64,000 nucleotides of DNA from Streptomyces monomycini (GCF_022271435.1 NZ_JAFIQY010000018.1:89509-153508), one strand, 5' to 3'. Positions 25,298 through 35,063 are shown, counted from the stretch's first letter. Translations and numbers: made by a program. The notes: generated by a model from the letters alone, not told the origin.

Positions 25298-26533
25298 GTG
25301 GCCGCCGAGACCGTTGACACCGCAGCCGCCGCAGCGCAACGGCCCGGTTCCGTACGCGTCCATGTCCGGGCGGCGCTGCGCCGAGCGGCGCCCGCCCTCG
25401 TGCTGTTCGCCGCCGTCCGCTGCGCGGGGGTCCTGTGCGCGGCGCTCTGGGCGTGGCACACAGGCCGCCACCCGCGGAACCTGCTGGGCGCCACCTGGGA
25501 CTCCAACTGGTACCTGGGGGTGGCCCGGTACGGGTACGGCTCCCCGGCGCCCCACCACATGTGGCCGCCGGACCACCTCGCCGACCTGGCCTTCTTCCCC
25601 CTGTATCCGGGGCTGATCCGCGGCCTGTCCGCCGTCGTGCCGGTCGGCGCGCTGAACGCCGGGCTGCTGATCGCGTGGACGGCCTCGGCCGTGGCCGCCT
25701 GGGGGATCTTCGCGGTCGGCGCGCATCTGTACGGGCGGCGGGCCGGCACGTTCCTGGTGGTGCTGTGGGCGCTGCTGCCGCACGCCGTCGTCGAGTCGCT
25801 GAGCTATACGGAGCCGCTGCTCACCGCGCTGGCCGCGTGGGCGCTGTACGCCCTGCTCACCGACCGTCCGCTGTGGGCCGGCGCCCTGGCGGTCCTGGCC
25901 GGCCTGGCGCGGCCGAACGGCCTCGCGGTGGCCGCGGCGGTCATGGTCGCGGCCGCGGTCATGGTGACGGCGGCCGTACGTACCTGGGGGCGCGGGTGCG
26001 GCCCGTACCGCCCCGTACTGCGGCGCGCACGCCCTCTCTGGCCCTACTGGGCCGCGGCCCTGATCGCCCCCGCCGGCTGGCTCGGCTACGTCCTGTGGGT
26101 GGGGGCGCGCACCGGCGCCGGGCCGCGCGGCTACTTCCGGGTGCAGGGCATCTGGGGTTCGCGTTTCGACTTCGGCCGGGACACCCTGCGGTCCGTGAAA
26201 CGGCTGTTCCTGCACAGCGAGCCGCTGGTGCAGCACATGGCCGCCGCGGTCGTCGCCGTATCGATCCTGCTCCTCGTCCTGCTGGTGCTGGAACGGCCGC
26301 CCCTGCCGCTGCTCGCCTACACCGCCGTCCTGGTGGTCATGGCGCTGGGCGGCACCGGCTACTTCCCCTCCAAGCCGCGGTTCCTGCTGCCGGCCTTCCC
26401 GCTGCTCGTACCGGCGGCGGTCGCGCTGGCCCGCGCCCGGCCGCGCTCCGTCGTCCTGGCGACGGGCTCGCTGGCCGCGCTCTCCCTCGGATACGGCGTG
26501 TACCTGCTGGCCATGGCGCCGCTGCCGCTGTGA
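25298..26533 (+). CDS. Membrane mannosyltransferase-like protein (PIG-V family)
   Basis: A 411-residue polytopic protein with about 10 hydrophobic helices. The WDSNWYLGVARYGY segment near residue 68 is a hallmark of the mannosyltransferase/PIG-V type of GT-C glycosyltransferase: an acidic residue with Trp in the first external loop. Other clues are FFPLYPGLIRGLS and SLSYTEPLLTALAA. It probably transfers a sugar from a polyprenyl-phosphate donor outside the membrane. GTG 25298 follows GGAGGTG. The acceptor is unknown. Confidence 0.85.
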   Translation: MAAETVDTAAAAAQRPGSVRVHVRAALRRAAPALVLFAAVRCAGVLCAALWAWHTGRHPRNLLGATWDSNWYLGVARYGYGSPAPHHMWPPDHLADLAFFPLYPGLIRGLSAVVPVGALNAGLLIAWTASAVAAWGIFAVGAHLYGRRAGTFLVVLWALLPHAVVESLSYTEPLLTALAAWALYALLTDRPLWAGALAVLAGLARPNGLAVAAAVMVAAAVMVTAAVRTWGRGCGPYRPVLRRARPLWPYWAAALIAPAGWLGYVLWVGARTGAGPRGYFRVQGIWGSRFDFGRDTLRSVKRLFLHSEPLVQHMAAAVVAVSILLLVLLVLERPPLPLLAYTAVLVVMALGGTGYFPSKPRFLLPAFPLLVPAAVALARARPRSVVLATGSLAALSLGYGVYLLAMAPLPL

Positions 26534-26554
26534 ACCGGCACCGGCCGCACACGG

Positions 26555-26591
26555 CGGCGGGCCCCGGAGCACATCGCTCCGGGGCCCGCCG
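26555..26591. terminator. Bidirectional terminator
   Basis: A 16-base perfect stem (26555-26570 with 26576-26591) and five-base loop lie between two convergent genes. It serves both strands. Confidence 0.85.
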
Positions 26592-26612
26592 GTCACCTGG
26601 CCACGGGAAGGC

Positions 26613-27149
26613 TCACGCCTCCGCGTCACCCGGCTTCTCGTCGCCTTCACCCTCGGCGTCGGCCTCCAGGCCGAGCTGCTCGACGATCCACTTGTCGAAC
26701 TCGATCGACGCGCGGACCCAGCTGACCGTGCTCGACACGAAGTGTTCGAGCGCCACGCCGGTGCCGATCAGCATCGACGCCTCGCCGATCAGCCGGACCG
26801 TGCCGTCGTCGTGGGTGTGGGTGTAGGCCTTGGGCCACAGCGTCCGGCGGTTCCAGTCGTCGAGCGCCTCCAGCAGCTTCGGCTTGTCGTCGATGCCGTG
26901 CGGGCGGTCGTAGAACGTGCGGACGGAGAAGATCTGCTGCTCCTCCTCGCCGCGGAACATGAAGTACGTGCGGAACTGCTCCCACGGGGCGGCGAGGTCA
27001 CCCTCGTCGTCGACTACGTACTTCAGCTCCATCTGGTCGAGGAGCTGCTTGACCAGGTCCTGGTCGGGCAGGACGGGACCATCAGGCCCCGACGGCTGCG
27101 GTTCGGGCTGGCCCCCGAAATTCGGGATCGAGGACGGGTCGATGCTCAC
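26613..27149 (-). CDS. YbjN-domain protein
   Basis: A 178-residue cytoplasmic protein with the YbjN domain over about residues 35-155: YVVDDEGDLAAPW, YFMFRGEEEQQIFSVRTFY, and LLEALDDWNRRTLWPKAY. The family resembles type III secretion chaperones and YbjN itself affects motility and stress genes, but no mechanism is established. The acidic tail is low complexity. It is the gene after clpB on the same strand and may be co-transcribed weakly past the clpB terminator. Confidence 0.85.
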   Translation of the reverse strand: MSIDPSSIPNFGGQPEPQPSGPDGPVLPDQDLVKQLLDQMELKYVVDDEGDLAAPWEQFRTYFMFRGEEEQQIFSVRTFYDRPHGIDDKPKLLEALDDWNRRTLWPKAYTHTHDDGTVRLIGEASMLIGTGVALEHFVSSTVSWVRASIEFDKWIVEQLGLEADAEGEGDEKPGDAEA

Positions 27150-27210
27150 CGTGGAATTCCCTTCGTATGGTCTCCGCCATCCTCTCCCATCCCGGCCCTG
27201 TCATGGCAAG

Positions 27211-27266
27211 CCCGCCGCCCACTCTCCGCTGCGGGCTAAAAACCCGGCGGGAGAGCCGGCGGCGGG
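27211..27266 (-). terminator. Terminator of clpB
   Basis: CCCGCCGCC (27211-27219) pairs with GGCGGCGGG (27258-27266). Inner arms containing CTCTCCGC and GCGGGAGAG and a GGG/CCC stem continue the structure with one bulge. It lies just beyond the clpB stop. Confidence 0.6.
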
Positions 27267-27321
27267 ACGCCTCGTGCGACGGCCGGAGGTCAGCGGTGCG
27301 GTTCCGGCGGTCCGGTGCGGC

Positions 27322-29961
27322 TCACCGTACGGGAGCGACCGCCAGCGACCTGCCGTCCTCGGCGACATCCACCCGTACGGTGTCGCCGTCCCGCACCTCG
27401 CCCGACAGGATCGCCTTGGCCAGCTGGTCGCCGATGGCCGTCTGCACCAGGCGGCGCAGCGGGCGGGCGCCGTAGGACAGGTCCGGCGCGCTCTGCGGCT
27501 GGTCCACGACCGGCTCCTGGCCGAGCCAGGCGAGCCAGGTCAGGGCGCGGTCGGTGACGTCCAGCGTCAGCCTGCGGTCGGCGAGCCGGCGCTGCAGGTG
27601 GTCGAGCTGGATGCCCGCGATCCGCTGGAGCTGGTCGGTGCCGAGCGGGTGGAAGACCACCAGGTCGTCCAGCCGGTTGAGGAACTCGGGCCGGAACGAC
27701 GTCCGTACCGTCTCCAGGACCTTCTCCTTCTTCTGGTCCTCCTTGAGCAGGGGGTCCATCAGGAAGTTCGAACCCAGGTTGGAGGTCAGGATCAGGATCG
27801 TGTTGCGGAAGTCGACCGTACGGCCCTGGCCGTCGGTGAGCCGTCCGTCGTCCAGCACCTGGAGCAGCACGTCGAAGACCTCGTGGTGCGCCTTCTCCAC
27901 CTCGTCCAGCAGGACGACGCTGTACGGGCGGCGGCGGACCGCCTCGGTGAGCTGGCCGCCCTCCTCGTAGCCGACGTAGCCGGGCGGGGCGCCGACCAGC
28001 CGGGCCACGCTGTGCTTCTCGCCGTACTCGCTCATGTCGATGCGGACCATCGCCCGCTCGTCGTCGAAGAGGAAGTCGGCGAGCGCCTTGGCCAGCTCGG
28101 TCTTTCCGACACCGGTCGGGCCGAGGAAGAGGAAGGAGCCGGTGGGGCGGTCCGGGTCGGCGATGCCGGCGCGGGTGCGGCGCACCGCGTCCGAGACGGC
28201 CCGGACGGCCTCGGTCTGGCCGATCAGCCGCTTGCCCAGCTCGTCCTCCATGCGCAGCAGCTTCTGCGTCTCGCCCTCCAGCAGGCGCCCGGCCGGGATG
28301 CCGGTCCAGGAGCCGACCACGTCCGCGATGTCGTCCGGGCCGACCTCCTCCTTGACCATGGAGGACTTGGCGTCCTGGGTCGCCTCCTGCTCGGCCTCGG
28401 CCGCGGCGGCCTCCTCCAGCTCCCGCTCCAGGCCCGGGATCTCCCCGTACAGCAGCTTGGACGCCGTGTCGAAGTCGCCGTCGCGCTGGGCGCGCTCGGC
28501 CTGGCCGCGCAGCTCGTCGAGCCGTTCCTTCAGCTCGCCGAGGCGGTTGAGGCCCTGCTTCTCCTTCTCCCAGCGGGCGGTCAGGCCGCGCAGCTCCTCC
28601 TCCTTGTCGGCGAGGTCCTTGCGCAGCTTCTCCAGGCGCTGGACGGACCCGGCGTCGGTCTCGTTCTTGAGCGCCAGCTCCTCCATGCGCAGCCGGTCGA
28701 CGGAGCGCTGGAGTTCGTCGATCTCCACGGGCGAGGAGTCGATCTCCATGCGGAGGCGGGAGGCGGCCTCGTCCACGAGGTCGATGGCCTTGTCCGGCAG
28801 GAAGCGGGAGGTGATGTAGCGGTCGGAGAGGGTGGCGGCGGCGACCAGCGCGGAGTCCGCGATCTGCACCTTGTGGTGGGCCTCGTAGCGGCCCTTGAGG
28901 CCGCGCAGGATGGCGACCGTGTCCTCGACGGTCGGCTCGGCGACCAGCACCTGCTGGAAACGGCGCTCCAGCGCCGGGTCCTTCTCGATGCGCTCGCGGT
29001 ACTCGTCGAGAGTGGTGGCGCCGACCATCCGCAGCTCACCGCGGGCCAGCATGGGCTTGAGCATGTTGCCCGCGTCCATGGCGGAGTCGCCGCCCGCGCC
29101 GGTGCCGACGACCGTGTGCAGCTCGTCGATGAAGGTGATGATCTGGCCGTCGCTGGACTTGATCTCCGCCAGTACGGTCTTGAGGCGCTCCTCGAACTCG
29201 CCGCGGTACTTCGCGCCCGCGACCATCGCGCCCAGGTCCAGGGCCACCAGCCGCTTGTCGCGCAGCGACTCGGGCACGTCACCCTTCACTATCCGCTGCG
29301 CCAGGCCCTCGACGACGGCGGTCTTGCCGACGCCGGGCTCGCCGATGAGCACCGGGTTGTTCTTCGTACGCCGGGAGAGCACCTGCACCACGCGGCGGAT
29401 CTCCTGGTCACGGCCGATGACCGGGTCCAGCTTGCCGTCGCGCGCGGCCGCCGTGAAGTCCGTACCGAACTTCTCCAGCGCCTTGTACGTGCCCTCCGGG
29501 TCCGGGGTGGTCACCCGTCGGCCGCCCCGGCTGTCCTCGAAGGCGCTCAGCAGCTTCTTGGCCGTGGCGCCCTGCTGCGCCAGCAGCTCGCCGGTGCGGC
29601 CGCCCTTGGCGGCGATGCCGATGAGCAGGTGTTCGGTGGAGATGAAGTCGTCGCCCAGCTCCTTCGCGCGCTGCGCGGCGTCGGCGATGACGGCCAGGGT
29701 GTCGCGGTCGGGCTGCGGCGGGGCGACCGTGGAGCCCTGCACGCTGGGCAGGGCGGCCAGCTGGCGCTCGGCGCCGGAGCGCAGCGCGGCGGCGTCCGCG
29801 CCGACGGCGGCCAGCAGGTCGGTGATGTTCTCGTTGTCCGCGCCGGCGAGGAGGGCGAGCAGCAGATGCACGGGGGTCATGTCCGCGTGTCCCGCCGTCA
29901 CCGCCCGCTCGTTGGCGGCGCTCAGCGCCTCACGGCTCTTGTTGGTCAGCTCGGCGTCCAC
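27322..29961 (-). CDS. clpB: ClpB disaggregase
   Basis: Hexameric AAA+ chaperone that threads proteins out of aggregates together with DnaK. The 879-residue protein starts at GTG 29961 behind AAGGAGGAG. An N-terminal repeat region (1-150) is followed by nucleotide-binding domain 1 (GEPGVGKT Walker A, ERFK-like middle domain with a coiled coil about 410-520) and domain 2 (GPTGVGKTELAKALA). Arg-finger and pore-loop residues (KYRGEFEERLK, GYVGYEEGGQLTE) are intact. An HspR operator lies upstream, so it is heat-shock regulated. Confidence 0.98.
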   Translation of the reverse strand: MDAELTNKSREALSAANERAVTAGHADMTPVHLLLALLAGADNENITDLLAAVGADAAALRSGAERQLAALPSVQGSTVAPPQPDRDTLAVIADAAQRAKELGDDFISTEHLLIGIAAKGGRTGELLAQQGATAKKLLSAFEDSRGGRRVTTPDPEGTYKALEKFGTDFTAAARDGKLDPVIGRDQEIRRVVQVLSRRTKNNPVLIGEPGVGKTAVVEGLAQRIVKGDVPESLRDKRLVALDLGAMVAGAKYRGEFEERLKTVLAEIKSSDGQIITFIDELHTVVGTGAGGDSAMDAGNMLKPMLARGELRMVGATTLDEYRERIEKDPALERRFQQVLVAEPTVEDTVAILRGLKGRYEAHHKVQIADSALVAAATLSDRYITSRFLPDKAIDLVDEAASRLRMEIDSSPVEIDELQRSVDRLRMEELALKNETDAGSVQRLEKLRKDLADKEEELRGLTARWEKEKQGLNRLGELKERLDELRGQAERAQRDGDFDTASKLLYGEIPGLERELEEAAAAEAEQEATQDAKSSMVKEEVGPDDIADVVGSWTGIPAGRLLEGETQKLLRMEDELGKRLIGQTEAVRAVSDAVRRTRAGIADPDRPTGSFLFLGPTGVGKTELAKALADFLFDDERAMVRIDMSEYGEKHSVARLVGAPPGYVGYEEGGQLTEAVRRRPYSVVLLDEVEKAHHEVFDVLLQVLDDGRLTDGQGRTVDFRNTILILTSNLGSNFLMDPLLKEDQKKEKVLETVRTSFRPEFLNRLDDLVVFHPLGTDQLQRIAGIQLDHLQRRLADRRLTLDVTDRALTWLAWLGQEPVVDQPQSAPDLSYGARPLRRLVQTAIGDQLAKAILSGEVRDGDTVRVDVAEDGRSLAVAPVR

Positions 29962-30040
29962 TCGCGCGCTCCTCCTTGGGCTCGGTGCGTGATCGGTGCC
30001 GTGGTCCGGCAGTGAACCTGCTCAGCTCAACGTCCGATAA

Positions 30041-30061
30041 GTTGAGTCTATTCCACTCAAG
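30041..30061. promoter_or_regulatory. HAIR operator (HspR) upstream of clpB
   Basis: GTTGAGT-CTATTCC-ACTCAAG is the HspR-associated inverted repeat (CTTGAGT-N7-ACTCAAG) with one change, about 80 bases before the clpB start. A further GTTGAG/CTCAAC pair partly overlaps its left side. HspR binding here should repress clpB until heat shock. Confidence 0.88.
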
Positions 30062-30315
30062 GCCATTCGGGGAGCCACACCGGCATCTTCCCGGTACCTT
30101 CCTGACATCTTTCGGTTTTCCGGCCCTTCTCCGGGTGCACCGGACGGCCCGGATCATGCCGCCGCCGTGGCGGAACCTGCCGAAGTCAGACGCCCTTTCC
30201 CGGGGCCGTACGAGAGCGCCGCAGCGTCTTCACGTGTCCTCCACGTTCCCTGCGCTGTCCCTTTGCAGACCCTCCGCACGGCGCCCCCACAGGATCCCCA
30301 ATTACTCTTCCGGTC

Positions 30316-30720
30316 ATGGCCCACGACCTGGACGACCTCAGCCCCGAGTACCTCGCCTTCTGGAGCGAGCACCTCATGTGCACGCTGACCACCCTGCGCC
30401 CCGACGGCACGCCGCACGTCGTCCCGGTCGGTGTCACCTTCGACGCGAACCAGCGCATCGCCCGCGTGATCACCCGCAAGGACAGCAGCAAGGTCGGCCA
30501 TGTCCTCGCCGGCGGCCCGGACGGCGCCCGGGTCGCGGTGTGCCAGCTGAACGGCGCGCGGTGGGCCACCCTGGAAGGCGTCGCCCGGATCCGTACGGAC
30601 GCGGACGTGGTGGCGGACGCGGTACGGCGCTACGCCGAGCGGTACGGACGCACCCCGACCCCCAAGCCGGACCGGGTGATGATCGAGATCACCGTGAACA
30701 AGGCGCTGGGCCGGGCGTAG
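30316..30720 (+). CDS. PPOX-class F420/FMN-dependent oxidoreductase
   Basis: A 134-residue split-barrel flavoprotein: LTTLRPDGTPHVVPVGVTFD near residue 24, DSSKVGHVLAGGP, and RWATLEGVARIRTDADVV. It belongs to the pyridoxamine-phosphate-oxidase-like (PPOX) class, many of which use the deazaflavin F420 in actinomycetes. The substrate is unknown. It stands alone, convergent with the hspR operon across a shared terminator. Confidence 0.9.
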   Translation: MAHDLDDLSPEYLAFWSEHLMCTLTTLRPDGTPHVVPVGVTFDANQRIARVITRKDSSKVGHVLAGGPDGARVAVCQLNGARWATLEGVARIRTDADVVADAVRRYAERYGRTPTPKPDRVMIEITVNKALGRA

Positions 30721-30782
30721 CGCACCGGCACCCGGCCGCCGGGGAACGCCGGGCGGCCGGCCACCACGGCTGCTGAAACGGC

Positions 30783-30819
30783 AGCGGGGCCGGGGCGCGC
30801 TGTGCGCCCCGGCCCCGCT
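30783..30819. terminator. Terminator between convergent genes
   Basis: A 16-base perfect stem (30783-30798 with 30804-30819) lies just downstream of hspR and of the plus-strand oxidoreductase. Confidence 0.85.
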
Positions 30820-30836
30820 CCGCGGACAACGGCGGG

Positions 30837-31289
30837 CTACTCGGACCGCTTCTTCGGACGCCACACGACCAGCGCGCCGGCCTGCTGCACGTCCTGATAG
30901 GGCACCAGGTCCCGGCGGTACGAGGCGTGCACCGCCGCCTCCCGCTGCTGGATGGTGGCGGCCGCGCCCTCGACCGCGTGCTGGAGCTCGGCGACCCGCT
31001 GACGCAGGGCCGTGACCTGGTTCTCCAGCTCGATGATGCGCTTGATGCCGGCGAGGTTGATGCCCTCGTCCTGCGACAGCCGCTGCACTTCCCGGAGCAG
31101 TTCGATGTCCCGGGAGGAGTAGCGCCGGCCGCGCCCCGCCGTACGGTCGGGCGAGACCAGCCCCAGGCGGTCGTACTGACGCAGGGTCTGCGGATGCAGA
31201 CCCGAGAGCTGAGCCGCGACGGAGATGACGTACACCGGCGACTCTTCGGTCAGTTCGTACGGGTTCCGACGCCCGCCCCGGCCATCCAT
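30837..31289 (-). CDS. hspR: HspR heat-shock repressor
   Basis: MerR-family repressor of the dnaK operon and clpB. The 150-residue protein has the winged-helix segment VYVISVAAQLSGLHPQTLRQYD (N-terminal region) followed by RTAGRGRRYSSRDIELLREV and a coiled-coil region. It binds the HAIR repeats with DnaK as co-repressor. It is last in the operon dnaK-grpE-dnaJ-hspR. The ATG at 31289 is preferred over a TTG at 31298 because it leaves proper spacing from GGGAG; the TTG would start inside the dnaJ stop. Confidence 0.95.
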   Translation of the reverse strand: MDGRGGRRNPYELTEESPVYVISVAAQLSGLHPQTLRQYDRLGLVSPDRTAGRGRRYSSRDIELLREVQRLSQDEGINLAGIKRIIELENQVTALRQRVAELQHAVEGAAATIQQREAAVHASYRRDLVPYQDVQQAGALVVWRPKKRSE

Positions 31290-31294
31290 CCGAC

Positions 31295-32479
31295 TCAAGC
31301 TCCCTTCGCGGCCTGGAACAGCTCCGCCCGCGGGTCCTCACCCGCGGTCGCCTCGCGGTAGGACTCCAGCGACTCCCGTGCGGTGTCGCCGAGGTCCGTG
31401 GGGACGCTCACCTCGACGGTGACCAGCAGGTCGCCGCGGGTGCCGTCCTTGCGCGACGCTCCCTTGCCGCGCACGCGCATCGTACGTCCGTTGGGAGTCC
31501 CGGCCGGGAGCTTGAGCGTCACCGGCGGGCCGCCGAGTGTCGGCACCCGCACCTCGCCGCCCAGCGCCGCCTCCGGGAAGGTGACCGGGACGGTGACGGT
31601 CAGGTTGTCGCCCTTGCGGCCGAAGACCGGGTGGGCCTCGACGTGCACGACGACGTACAGATCGCCGTTCGGACCGCCGCGCTCGCCCGGGGCGCCCTTG
31701 CCGCGCAGCCGGATGCGCTGCCCGTCGGAGACACCCGCCGGGATCCGCACCTGCATCGTGCGCGAACTGGTCGCCCGGCCGCTGCCCTTGCAGGCCTCGC
31801 ACGGGTTCTCCGCGATCAGGCCGCGGCCCTTGCAGTCCACACACGGGTCGGTGAGCGAGAAGCCGCCACCGCCGCCGCGGCTGACCTGCCCGGTACCGAC
31901 GCAGGTCGGGCACACCCGCGGGGTGCCGTTCTTGTCGCCGGTGCCGGAGCACGCCTTGCAGCCCGCCTGACTGGACATCCGCAGCGGGACCGTGGCCCCG
32001 TCCGCCGCCTCGGTGAAGCTGAGTGTCACCTCGGACTCGACGTCCTGGCCGCGGCGCGGCTGCGTACGAGTACCGCCGCCGCCGCGGTTGAACAGGCCGC
32101 CGAAGACATCGCCGAGCCCGCCGCCGAAGCCGCCGCCCGCCGTGCCGCCCTGGGCACCGCCGCCGCCTCCGAAGAGGTCACCGAGGTCGAAGTTGAACGA
32201 TCCGCCACCGGCGCCGCCGGGGCCGGCGCGGAAGCCGCCGTTGCCGAACAGCGCCCGCGCCTCGTCGTACTCCTTGCGGCGCTTGGGGTCACCGAGGATG
32301 TCGTTGGCCTCGGAGATCTCCTTGAAGCGCTCCTCGGCCTTGGCGTCCCCCTTGTTGGCGTCCGGGTGGAACTCCCGGGCCAGCTTGCGGTACGCCTTCT
32401 TGATCTCCGCCTCGGTGGCGTCCTTCGGGACGCCGAGGACCTTGTAGTAGTCCTTCTCCACGAAGTCCTTGGTGTTCAT
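31295..32479 (-). CDS. dnaJ: DnaJ co-chaperone (type I, operon copy)
   Basis: The 394-residue Hsp40 that delivers substrate to DnaK and stimulates its ATPase. It has a J domain with HPD at about residues 38-40, a Gly-rich stretch GGFRAGPGGAGGG, and four zinc-finger motifs (CKACSGTG, CPTCVGTG, CVDCKGRG, CEACKGSG). The C-terminal substrate-binding domain is intact, and the stop overlaps the TTG candidate start of hspR. Start ATG 32479. Confidence 0.97.
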   Translation of the reverse strand: MNTKDFVEKDYYKVLGVPKDATEAEIKKAYRKLAREFHPDANKGDAKAEERFKEISEANDILGDPKRRKEYDEARALFGNGGFRAGPGGAGGGSFNFDLGDLFGGGGGAQGGTAGGGFGGGLGDVFGGLFNRGGGGTRTQPRRGQDVESEVTLSFTEAADGATVPLRMSSQAGCKACSGTGDKNGTPRVCPTCVGTGQVSRGGGGGFSLTDPCVDCKGRGLIAENPCEACKGSGRATSSRTMQVRIPAGVSDGQRIRLRGKGAPGERGGPNGDLYVVVHVEAHPVFGRKGDNLTVTVPVTFPEAALGGEVRVPTLGGPPVTLKLPAGTPNGRTMRVRGKGASRKDGTRGDLLVTVEVSVPTDLGDTARESLESYREATAGEDPRAELFQAAKGA

Positions 32480-32521
32480 CCCCGACGTCCCTCCTCCCGA
32501 ACTGCTTCTTCCGTCGCCGCG

Positions 32522-33184
32522 TCAGCCCTCTTCCGGGCCACCGCTCTCCTCGTCCGAAGCCTTCACGTCTTCCTCACCGGCAGCCTTGCCGGGCTGCGCG
32601 CCCGGCTGCGGCTCGGCGACCGCGACCCGCGCGGGGCGGATCGTTCGTTCACCGATGCGATACCCCGGCTGCAGGATGGCGACGCACGTGGTCTCCGTGA
32701 CATCCGGAGCGTACGAGTGCATCAGGGCCTCGTGGATCGTCGGGTCGAAGGGCTCGCCCTCCTTGCCGAACTGCTGCAGGCCCAGCTTCGCGACCACCGT
32801 CTCCAGCGACTCGGCCACCGACTTGAAGCCGCCGACCAGCTCGCCGTGCTCCCGGGCCCGCCCGATGTCGTCGAGCACGGGCAGCAGCTCGGTGAGGAGG
32901 TTCGCCGCGGCGATCTCCTTCACCGACACCCGGTCCCGCTCCACCCGGCGACGGTAGTTCTGGTACTCCGCCTGGAGCCGCTGGAGGTCCGCGGTGCGCT
33001 CGTTGAGCGCGGTACGCACCTGGTCCAGCTGCGCCGTGGCGGCTACGTCCTGGTTCGTCTCCCCGGCCGGGGCCGAGCCCGCCGTGTCGGCGGACTCGGC
33101 CTGCGCCGCGTCATCAGGGGTCTGTGCGGCTTCGGCGGGGACGTCGGGCTTCTTGTCGTCGAAGCCCGGAGTCTCCTCCGTCAC
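32522..33184 (-). CDS. grpE: GrpE nucleotide-exchange factor
   Basis: The 220-residue exchange factor that removes ADP from DnaK. The acidic N-terminus and long helical region with ADLQRLQAEYQNYRRR lead to the beta domain PGYRIGERTIRPARVAVA. The GTG start overlaps the dnaK stop by four bases (GTGA), so it is translationally coupled. It is followed by dnaJ after 42 bases. Confidence 0.97.
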   Translation of the reverse strand: MTEETPGFDDKKPDVPAEAAQTPDDAAQAESADTAGSAPAGETNQDVAATAQLDQVRTALNERTADLQRLQAEYQNYRRRVERDRVSVKEIAAANLLTELLPVLDDIGRAREHGELVGGFKSVAESLETVVAKLGLQQFGKEGEPFDPTIHEALMHSYAPDVTETTCVAILQPGYRIGERTIRPARVAVAEPQPGAQPGKAAGEEDVKASDEESGGPEEG

Positions 33185-35046
33185 GCGGCACCGTCCTTCT
33201 TGGGCTTCTCGTCGTCGACGATCTCGGCGTCCACGACATCGTCCTCGGGCTTGGCCTGCTGGCCGCCCGCGGCACCCGCGGCACCGGCGGCGCCCTCGGC
33301 ACCGCCCGCGGCCTGCGCGTCGGCGTACATGGCCTGGCCCAGCTTCTGGCTGACCGCGGCGACCTTCTCGGTCGCGGTGCGGATCTCGGCCGTGTCCTCG
33401 CCCTTGAGCTTCTCCTTCAGCTCGGCGACGGCGGTCTCGACCTCGGTCTTCACCTCGGCGGGGACCTTCTCCTCGTTGTCCTTGAGGAACTTCTCCGTCT
33501 GGTAGACGAGCTGCTCGCCCTGGTTACGGGACTCGGCGGCCTCGCGGCGGCGGTGGTCCTCGTCCGCGTACTGCTCGGCCTCCTGGCGCATCCGGTCGAC
33601 CTCGTCCTTCGGCAGCGAGGAGCCGCCGGTGACGGTCATCTTCTGCTCCTTGCCGGTGCCGAGGTCCTTCGCCGCGACGTGCATGATGCCGTTCGCGTCG
33701 ATGTCGAAGGCGACCTCGATCTGCGGCACGCCTCGCGGGGCCGGGGGCAGACCGGTCAGCTCGAACATGCCGAGCTTCTTGTTGTACGCCGCGATCTCGC
33801 GCTCGCCCTGGTAGACCTGGATCTGCACGGAGGGCTGGTTGTCCTCGGCGGTGGTGAAGATCTCCGAGCGCTTGGTCGGGATCGTCGTGTTCCGCTCGAT
33901 GAGCTTGGTCATGATGCCGCCCTTGGTCTCGATACCGAGGGACAGCGGGGTGACGTCCAGCAGGAGGACGTCCTTGACCTCACCCTTGAGGACACCGGCC
34001 TGCAGCGACGCGCCGATGGCGACGACCTCGTCCGGGTTGACGCCCTTGTTGGCGTCCTTGCCGCCGGTCAGCTCCTTGACGAGCTCGGCGACGGCCGGCA
34101 TCCGGGTCGAGCCGCCGACCAGGACCACGTGGTCGATCTCGGACAGCTCGATGCCGGCGTCCTTGATGACGTTGTGGAACGGGGTCTTGCAGCGCTCCAG
34201 GAGGTCCGAGGTGAGCTGCTGGAACTGCGCCCGGGTGAGCTTCTCGTCCAGGTGCAGCGGGCCCTCGGCGGAGGCGGTGATGTAGGGCAGGTTGATCGTC
34301 GTCTCGGTGGACGAGGACAGCTCGATCTTCGCCTTCTCCGCGGCCTCGCGCAGGCGCTGGAGCGCCATCTTGTCCTTGGAGAGGTCGACGCCGTGGCCGT
34401 TGTTGAACTGCTTGACCAGGTAGTCGACGACGCGCTGGTCCCAGTCGTCACCACCGAGGTGGTTGTCGCCGTTGGTCGCCTTGACCTCGACGACACCGTC
34501 GCCGATCTCCAGCAGCGAGACGTCGAAGGTACCGCCACCGAGGTCGAAGACCAGGATGGTCTGGTCGTCCTTCTCCAGGCCGTAGGCCAGGGCCGCGGCG
34601 GTGGGCTCGTTGACGATGCGCAGGACGTTCAGACCCGCGATCTCACCGGCCTCCTTGGTGGCCTGGCGCTCGGAGTCGTTGAAGTAGGCCGGAACGGTGA
34701 TGACCGCGTCCGCGACCTTCTCGCCGAGGTAGGCCTCCGCGTCCCGCTTCAGCTTCTGCAGGATGAAGGCGCTCATCTGCTGCGGGTTGAAGTCCTTGCC
34801 GTCCAGGTTGACCTTCCAGTCAGTGCCCATGTGGCGCTTGACCGAACGGATCGTCCTGTCGACGTTGGTGACCGCCTGGCGCTTCGCGACCTCGCCGACC
34901 AGCACCTCGCCGTTCTTGGCGAAGGCGACGACGGACGGCGTGGTCCTGGCGCCCTCGGCGTTGGTGATGACGGTGGGCTCACCGCCTTCGAGAACACTGA
35001 CGACGGAGTTCGTCGTGCCCAGGTCGATGCCGACCGCACGTGCCAT
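33181..35046 (-). CDS. dnaK: DnaK (Hsp70) chaperone
   Basis: The 621-residue Hsp70 that folds and protects proteins with ATP. Signatures present are VGIDLGTTNSVVSVLEGG at the N-terminus, the IFDLGGGTFDVSLL motif, HVVLVGGSTRMPAV, and the linker and substrate-binding domain with EVKDVLLLDVTPLSLGIET. It starts at ATG 35046 behind GGAGGA. It is first in the four-gene heat-shock operon; HAIR repeats upstream give autoregulation through HspR. Confidence 0.99.
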   Translation of the reverse strand: MARAVGIDLGTTNSVVSVLEGGEPTVITNAEGARTTPSVVAFAKNGEVLVGEVAKRQAVTNVDRTIRSVKRHMGTDWKVNLDGKDFNPQQMSAFILQKLKRDAEAYLGEKVADAVITVPAYFNDSERQATKEAGEIAGLNVLRIVNEPTAAALAYGLEKDDQTILVFDLGGGTFDVSLLEIGDGVVEVKATNGDNHLGGDDWDQRVVDYLVKQFNNGHGVDLSKDKMALQRLREAAEKAKIELSSSTETTINLPYITASAEGPLHLDEKLTRAQFQQLTSDLLERCKTPFHNVIKDAGIELSEIDHVVLVGGSTRMPAVAELVKELTGGKDANKGVNPDEVVAIGASLQAGVLKGEVKDVLLLDVTPLSLGIETKGGIMTKLIERNTTIPTKRSEIFTTAEDNQPSVQIQVYQGEREIAAYNKKLGMFELTGLPPAPRGVPQIEVAFDIDANGIMHVAAKDLGTGKEQKMTVTGGSSLPKDEVDRMRQEAEQYADEDHRRREAAESRNQGEQLVYQTEKFLKDNEEKVPAEVKTEVETAVAELKEKLKGEDTAEIRTATEKVAAVSQKLGQAMYADAQAAGGAEGAAGAAGAAGGQQAKPEDDVVDAEIVDDEKPKKDGAA

Positions 35047-35063
35047 TTCGATTCCTCCAGTGA